From Sphaerisporangium sp. TRM90804 (GTDB lineage Bacteria; Actinomycetota; Actinomycetes; Streptosporangiales; Streptosporangiaceae), in the NCBI RefSeq assembly GCF_029846175.1, contig NZ_JARWAC010000030.1:1-64000 (forward strand): a stretch of 64,000 nt of DNA. Reading direction: 5' to 3'. A program made the translations under genes and the position numbers. The notes beneath the pieces are model-generated. The model ran no database searches. It was not told the origin of the DNA and worked only from the letters and a program-made list of their open reading frames with translations. Position 1 is the stretch's first letter; every line of letters begins with the position of its first letter. This document shows positions 59,668-64,000 of this stretch, one piece after another.

Positions 59668-60420
59668 GTGAAACTGACGATCGTCGGCTGCTCGGGAAGC
59701 TTCCCCGGCCCCGACAGCCCCGCGTCGTGCTACCTGCTGGAGGCGGAGGGCTACCGGCTTCTCCTGGACTTCGGCAACGGGTCCCTCGGCGTCCTGCAGC
59801 GGCACATCGGCCTGTACGACGTCGACGCCATCTGCCTGTCGCACCTGCACGCCGACCACTGCCTCGACCTGTGCTCCTACCACGTGGTCCGCACGTACTC
59901 CCCGGCCGGCCCGCTGCCGCGGGTGCCCGTCCACGCGCCCGACGGCGCCGCCCGCCGCCTGTCGGCCGCCTACGGCATGTCCGACGAGCCCGGCCTGGAG
60001 ACGGCGTTCGACTTCCGGCGGCTGGCCCCCGGCACGTTCACGGCCGGCCCGTTCGAGGTGACGGCGGCGCTGATGAACCACCCGGTGGAGACCTACGGCT
60101 TCCGCGTCTCCCACGGCGGCCGGTCGGTCGCCTACTCGGCCGACACCGGCGAGTGCGCCGAGCTGGTGAAGCTCGCGGCGGGCGTCGACGTCCTGCTCTG
60201 CGAGGCGTCCTTCCTGGAGCGGCCGGGGCTCCCCGAGGGGCTGCACATGACCGGCAGGCAGGCCGCCGAGCACGCGGCCCGCGCCGGCGCCGGCACGCTC
60301 GTGCTGACGCACCTGGTGCCGTGGTTCGACCCCGGCAGGGTGCTCGGCGAGGCGTCCGCCGGGGGCTTCGGCGGCCGCCTGGAACTGGCGCGGAGCGGGG
60401 CCGTGTATGACCTAGGGTGA
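59668..60420 (+). CDS. MBL-fold metallo-hydrolase
   Basis: 250 residues, GTG after AGGAG. RNase Z/PhnP-like metallo-beta-lactamase fold: [17 protein letters not shown], metal motif [14 protein letters not shown], Asp in [11 protein letters not shown], and final His in LTHLVPWFD. It matches the conserved murI-MBL-rph-rdgB order (Rv1338-Rv1341); the M. tuberculosis homologue Rv1339 is reported to act on cyclic AMP, so a cyclic-nucleotide phosphodiesterase is possible. Confidence 0.92.
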   Translation: MKLTIVGCSGSFPGPDSPASCYLLEAEGYRLLLDFGNGSLGVLQRHIGLYDVDAICLSHLHADHCLDLCSYHVVRTYSPAGPLPRVPVHAPDGAARRLSAAYGMSDEPGLETAFDFRRLAPGTFTAGPFEVTAALMNHPVETYGFRVSHGGRSVAYSADTGECAELVKLAAGVDVLLCEASFLERPGLPEGLHMTGRQAAEHAARAGAGTLVLTHLVPWFDPGRVLGEASAGGFGGRLELARSGAVYDLG

Positions 60421-60425
60421 AGCCC

Positions 60426-61142
60426 ATGGCACGCGAAGACGGGCGCAGTCCCGACCAGCTCAGGCCCGTGACGATCACCCGCGACTGGCTCGCGCACGCC
60501 GAGGGCTCGGTTCTGGTGGAGTTCGGCGGCACCAAGGTGCTGTGCGCCGCCTCCGTCCAAGACAGCGTGCCGCGCTGGCGCAGGGGGAGCGGCCTCGGCT
60601 GGATCACCGCCGAGTACGCCATGCTGCCCCGCGCCACCACGACCCGCGGCGACCGCGAGTCGGTGCGCGGCAAGATCGGCGGGCGCACCCACGAGATCTC
60701 CCGGCTCATCGGCCGGTCGCTGCGGGCCTGCGTCGACTACAAGGCCCTGGGCGAGAACTCCATCGTGCTCGACTGCGACGTCCTGCAGGCTGACGGCGGC
60801 ACCCGCACGGCCGCGATCACCGGGGCCTACGTCGCCCTGGCCGACGCCGTCGCGTGGATGCGCAAGCGCAAGATGTGCCCGGGCGACCCGCTGGTCGACT
60901 CGGTGGCCGCCGTGTCCGTCGGCGTCGTGGGCACCACGCCCCTGCTCGACCTCTGTTACACCGAGGACGTCGCCGCCGAGACCGACATGAACGTCGTCAT
61001 GACCGGCTCGGGCGAGTTCGTCGAGGTCCAGGGCACGGCCGAGGGCGCTCCGTTCGACCGGGCGGCTCTGGACGCCCTGCTCGACCTCGCCGGGGCGGGC
61101 TGCGCCGACCTCACGCGCATGCAGCGGGAGGCCCTGGCGTGA
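60426..61142 (+). CDS. rph: Ribonuclease PH
   Basis: 238 residues from ATG 60426; TAGGGT (60413-60418) lies seven bases upstream, and GTG 60417 overlaps that element. Phosphorolytic 3'-end trimming of tRNA. Motifs: [50 protein letters not shown] and [19 protein letters not shown]. Its stop overlaps the rdgB start (GTGA). Confidence 0.96.
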   Translation: MAREDGRSPDQLRPVTITRDWLAHAEGSVLVEFGGTKVLCAASVQDSVPRWRRGSGLGWITAEYAMLPRATTTRGDRESVRGKIGGRTHEISRLIGRSLRACVDYKALGENSIVLDCDVLQADGGTRTAAITGAYVALADAVAWMRKRKMCPGDPLVDSVAAVSVGVVGTTPLLDLCYTEDVAAETDMNVVMTGSGEFVEVQGTAEGAPFDRAALDALLDLAGAGCADLTRMQREALA

Positions 61143-61744
61143 GCCGCGTGGTGCTGGCGACCCGAAACCCCGGCAAGATCGCCGAGCTGCGGCGCATCCT
61201 GGCCGAGGCCGACGACAAGACCGAGCTGGTCGGCCTGGAGGCCTTTCCCGAGATCGGCGAGATCGCCGAGACCGGGCTTACCTTCGCCGAGAACGCGCTG
61301 CTCAAGGCGCACGCCGTCGCGTCGCTGAGCGGGCTGCCCGCCGTGGCCGACGACTCCGGCCTGTGCGTGGACGCTCTGAACGGCATGCCGGGCGTGTTCT
61401 CGGCCCGCTGGTCGGGCTCGCACGGCGACGACGACGCCAACCTCCGGCTGCTGCTCGCCCAGATCTCCGACGTGCCCGACGGCCGCAGGGGCGCCCACTT
61501 CGCCTGCGCGGCGGCGCTCGCGCTGCCCTCGGGCGAGGAGCTCGTCGTCGAGGGCACGCTCGCCGGCAGGCTGATCCGCGCCCCCCTGGGCACGGGCGGC
61601 TTCGGGTACGACCCCGTGTTCGTCCCCGAGGGCGGTTCCCGCACGACCGCCGAGCTGGCCCCGCACGAGAAGGACGCCATCAGCCACCGGGGCCGCGCCT
61701 TCCGCGCCCTGGTCCCCGCCATGGTCGGCCCGCTCGGCCGCTGA
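61139..61744 (+). CDS. rdgB: XTP/dITP diphosphatase (non-canonical purine NTPase)
   Basis: 201 residues from GTG 61139. It cleans dITP, ITP and XTP from the nucleotide pool. HAM1 motifs: [51 protein letters not shown] and [12 protein letters not shown]. Translationally coupled to rph. Confidence 0.95.
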   Translation: MSRVVLATRNPGKIAELRRILAEADDKTELVGLEAFPEIGEIAETGLTFAENALLKAHAVASLSGLPAVADDSGLCVDALNGMPGVFSARWSGSHGDDDANLRLLLAQISDVPDGRRGAHFACAAALALPSGEELVVEGTLAGRLIRAPLGTGGFGYDPVFVPEGGSRTTAELAPHEKDAISHRGRAFRALVPAMVGPLGR

Positions 61745-61860
61745 GCGGGCGCGTCAGCTCCACGCCTGGCTCGTGCCTTCGTCCTCTCCGCGCCCGGCGA
61801 TCCCGGACGGGCTTCGGCGGCCGTAACCGGGGCGTAAGGAACAGCTGTCCCGTTCGGGCG

Positions 61861-61866
61861 TAGCGT
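61861..61866 (+). promoter_or_regulatory. -10 element, leaderless start at 61874
   Basis: TAGCGT seven bases before GTG 61874, again without a ribosome site. Confidence 0.5.
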
Positions 61867-61873
61867 TCGGGGT

Positions 61874-63535
61874 GTGAACGGTAACCAGCCGGGCCCACGG
61901 CGGTACTCGTGGGCGGCGGCGCTTGTCGGCCTGGTCGCGGGCGCGGTCGCCCTCGGCGTCGGGGAGCTAGTGGCGGGCTTCGTCAGCCCGAAGGCGTCGC
62001 CGGTGATCGTGGTCGGCGACGCGGCGGTCGACTACACGCCCGCGGCGGTGAAGGACTGGGCGATCCGCACCTTCGGCGCATCCGACAAACTGGTGCTGAT
62101 CGGCGGCATCGTCGTGGTGCTCGCGCTGGTCGCGGCCGGGGTGGGCATGCTGGCGCGCGACCGCCCCCGGGCGGCCACGGCAGCCCTGATGGCCCTCGGC
62201 CTGCTCGGCGTGGCCGCGGCCGTCACCAGGCCCGACTCCGGCCCTCTCGACCTGCTGCCGTCCCTGCTCGGCGCCGCCGTGGGGGCGTGGACGCTGCGCG
62301 CCCTGACCCGCCGGGCCTGGCGGGCCGCCGGCCACGACGACGTGCGGACCTCCCCTGGGCCGTCGCCGGTGAGGGATGCCCCGGAGGGCGCGACCGCGAT
62401 GGACGCGCCGGCCGGTGCGGGGGCCGAGAGGCCGGCCGTCATGCGGTCGGGGCGGGAGCTGTACGAGGTCGACCGGCGCGGGCTGCTGACGGGCGTGGTG
62501 GCCGGGGTCGTGGTGGCGGGGGCCACGGGGCTGGCCGGGCGGGGCCTGGCCGAGGGGATGAGCGTCGACACCGAGCGGGCGGCCGTCGCGCTGCCCAAGC
62601 CCGCGGTGCCGGCCAGGCCGCTCCCGGCGGGCGTCGACCTGCGGCTGACCGGGCTGTCGCCGTTCTCGACGCCCAACCGCGACTTCTACCGCGTCGACAC
62701 CGCGCTGGTCGTCCCCCAGGTGGACCCGCGGACGTGGACGCTGAAGATCCACGGCCTGGTCGACCGGCCCGTGGAGCTGACCTTCGCCGACCTGCTCCGG
62801 CGCCCGCTGACCGAGGCGGACGTCACGCTGACCTGCGTCTCCAACGACGTCGGCGGCCCGTACGTGGGCAACGCCCGCTGGCTGGGCGCCCGCCTGGCCG
62901 ACCTGCTGCGCGAGGCGGGCATCCGGTCGGGCGCCGACATGCTGCTGTCGACCTCTTCGGACGGCTGGACCTGCGGCACCCCCGTGGACATCGTGATGGA
63001 CGGCCGCGACGCGCTGCTCGCCATCGCGATGAACGGCGAGGCGCTGCCCGTCTCGCACGGCTTCCCCGCCCGCCAGGTCGTCCCGGGCCTGTACGGCTAC
63101 GTGTCGGCCACCAAGTGGGTCACCGACATCAAGGTGACCCGCTACGACCAGGACGAGGCGTACTGGACGTCGCGGGGCTGGGCGGCCAAGGGCCCCATCA
63201 AGACCGAGTCGCGCATCGACCTGCCCCGGGGCGGCACCACGATCAAGGCCGGGCGCACGGCCATCGCCGGGGTGGCCTGGGCGCAGCACCGGGGCGTGGA
63301 CGCGGTCGAGGTGCGCGTCGACAAGGGGCCGTGGCTACGGGCCCGGCTGGCGGAGGTGCCCGGCCCGGACACCTGGCGGCAGTGGGTGCTCGACGACTGG
63401 CAGGCCACCCCGGGCCGGCACACGATCGAGGTGCGGGCCACCGACGCCACCGGCTACACCCAGACCTCCGCCTACGCCCCGCCCGCCCCCGACGGCGCCT
63501 CCGGCTGGCACTCCATCCTGGTCGTGGTCGAGTAA
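61874..63535 (+). CDS. Membrane-anchored molybdopterin-dependent oxidoreductase
   Basis: 553 residues from GTG 61874. Three or four transmembrane segments in residues 12-145, a 50-residue linker, a further hydrophobic helix (LLTGVVAGVVVAGATGLAG), then a sulfite-oxidase-fold domain from about 240. The Mo ligand is C321 in LTCVSNDVGGPYVG; GFPARQVVPGLYGYVSATKWV binds the pterin. The C-terminal 110 residues are the Ig-like dimerisation domain (GVAWAQHRGVDAVEVRVDKG). YedY/sulfite oxidase-like enzyme facing outside; the substrate is unknown. Confidence 0.92.
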   Translation: MNGNQPGPRRYSWAAALVGLVAGAVALGVGELVAGFVSPKASPVIVVGDAAVDYTPAAVKDWAIRTFGASDKLVLIGGIVVVLALVAAGVGMLARDRPRAATAALMALGLLGVAAAVTRPDSGPLDLLPSLLGAAVGAWTLRALTRRAWRAAGHDDVRTSPGPSPVRDAPEGATAMDAPAGAGAERPAVMRSGRELYEVDRRGLLTGVVAGVVVAGATGLAGRGLAEGMSVDTERAAVALPKPAVPARPLPAGVDLRLTGLSPFSTPNRDFYRVDTALVVPQVDPRTWTLKIHGLVDRPVELTFADLLRRPLTEADVTLTCVSNDVGGPYVGNARWLGARLADLLREAGIRSGADMLLSTSSDGWTCGTPVDIVMDGRDALLAIAMNGEALPVSHGFPARQVVPGLYGYVSATKWVTDIKVTRYDQDEAYWTSRGWAAKGPIKTESRIDLPRGGTTIKAGRTAIAGVAWAQHRGVDAVEVRVDKGPWLRARLAEVPGPDTWRQWVLDDWQATPGRHTIEVRATDATGYTQTSAYAPPAPDGASGWHSILVVVE

Positions 63536-63609
63536 CCACGCCCGCACACCGAGGACGGCGGCCCCAACCCAGGCGGGGGCGGGGCCGGGGCCAGGGCGGG
63601 CTGAGACCC

Positions 63610-63752
63610 AAGCGGGGGGCCGAGGCCGGGCTGGCCGTAGTCATTCATCAGGTGGCGGGCCGGGGGCAGGGCTGGCCGAGCCCAGGCGACGGAAGCTGAG
63701 GCCGGGCTGGCCGAATTCAAGCGGGGGGCAGGGCCGGGCCGGCCGAAGTCAG
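63610..63752 (+). repeat. Degenerate tandem repeats downstream of the oxidoreductase
   Basis: Four imperfect copies of a 25-35 bp unit centred on GAGGCCGGGCTGGCCGAA, often preceded by AAGCGGGGGGC. They fill part of the 381-base gap 63536-63916; nothing else is recognised there except a possible TACGAT promoter element near 63870. Confidence 0.6.
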
Positions 63753-63916
63753 GTGCCGGTGCCGGGGGTCAGGCTCCGGGCCAGGGCGGGCATGGGCATG
63801 GAGGGCGGCGGCCGGGCGTGTGGTCCCAGGTTCGTCGCCGATTCCTCCGCGCGCATGTGCCCGGCCTCCCTACGATCGGGCCCCGGCCCGATGGTCCGGG
63901 GAAACGGGGGAACGAC

Positions 63917-64000
63917 ATGTCCAGAGCCGGTCAGCGTGATCCGGCGCGGCGGGGGTCCGGGGGAAGGCACGCGGGGGCGTCCTACAACCCGGTGGTGACG
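63917..64000 (+). CDS. Start of an unidentified gene, cut by the window end
   Basis: ATG 63917 with GGGGGAA six bases upstream opens a frame that runs off the window after 28 codons (MSRAGQRDPARRGSGGRHAG...). The visible part is basic and Gly/Arg-rich, like the cytoplasmic N-terminus of a membrane protein. No family can be named from this much. Confidence 0.5.
   Translation, partial: MSRAGQRDPARRGSGGRHAGASYNPVVT

Overview
The window is high-GC, gene-dense DNA from an actinomycete. Four things point to a filamentous, spore-forming actinobacterium of the Streptosporangiales/Streptomyces type rather than Mycobacterium: NucS mismatch repair, a two-domain geosmin synthase, a DivIVA/FilP-type coiled-coil protein beside methylmalonyl-CoA epimerase, and separate ATP synthase b and delta subunits (fused in mycobacteria). 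The genus is inferred from gene content; no rRNA or other marker gene is present.

Layout. (1) 1-3.3 kb: the end of a very long repetitive acidic/proline-rich protein, a small WXG100-like protein that may belong to a type VII secretion locus, and a secreted beta-propeller protein. (2) 3.5-14.4 kb: glyA, a WecA-type sugar-phosphate transferase, two small membrane proteins and the complete ATP synthase operon atpBEFHAGDC, then a DUF2550 protein. (3) 14.4-33.7 kb: cobalamin adenosyltransferase, a lone STAS protein, an aldehyde dehydrogenase with a TetR regulator, an ABC exporter fused by overlaps to a two-component system, a GT4 glycosyltransferase, a Tat-exported phosphoesterase/LamG protein, nucS, a two-domain 3-hydroxyacyl-CoA dehydrogenase, an SDR, the DivIVA-like polarity protein, methylmalonyl-CoA epimerase, thiolase and a MarR regulator. 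(4) 33.7-43.5 kb: a small membrane protein divergent from MarR, a methyltransferase beside geosmin synthase, DUF4230, a large membrane protein, a second MarR and a secreted subtilase. (5) 43.6-52.1 kb: thioredoxin-TPR protein, malic enzyme, a membrane protein, YqgE, DUF3039, an M43 metalloprotease, an anchored protein and a DEAD/DEAH helicase. (6) 52.1-61.8 kb: pncA and pncB (NAD salvage), clpS, DUF2017, a JAMM protease, cysO and cysM (sulfur-carrier cysteine synthesis), an acyl-CoA thioesterase, murI, an MBL hydrolase, rph and rdgB. (7) 61.9-64 kb: a membrane-anchored molybdopterin oxidoreductase, degenerate repeats and the start of another gene.

The backbone is the conserved actinobacterial segment equivalent to M. 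tuberculosis Rv1301-Rv1342 plus the Streptomyces scy/mce/thiolase neighbourhood, with accessory genes inserted. The most interesting non-coding signals are a family of about 155-bp composite repeats bracketing pncA, a 38-codon leaderless reading frame ending in a Cys codon just before cysO-cysM, a 20-bp motif shared by two lipid-metabolism promoters, and consistent -10 hexamers placed 6-8 bases before start codons, which suggests widespread leaderless transcription.
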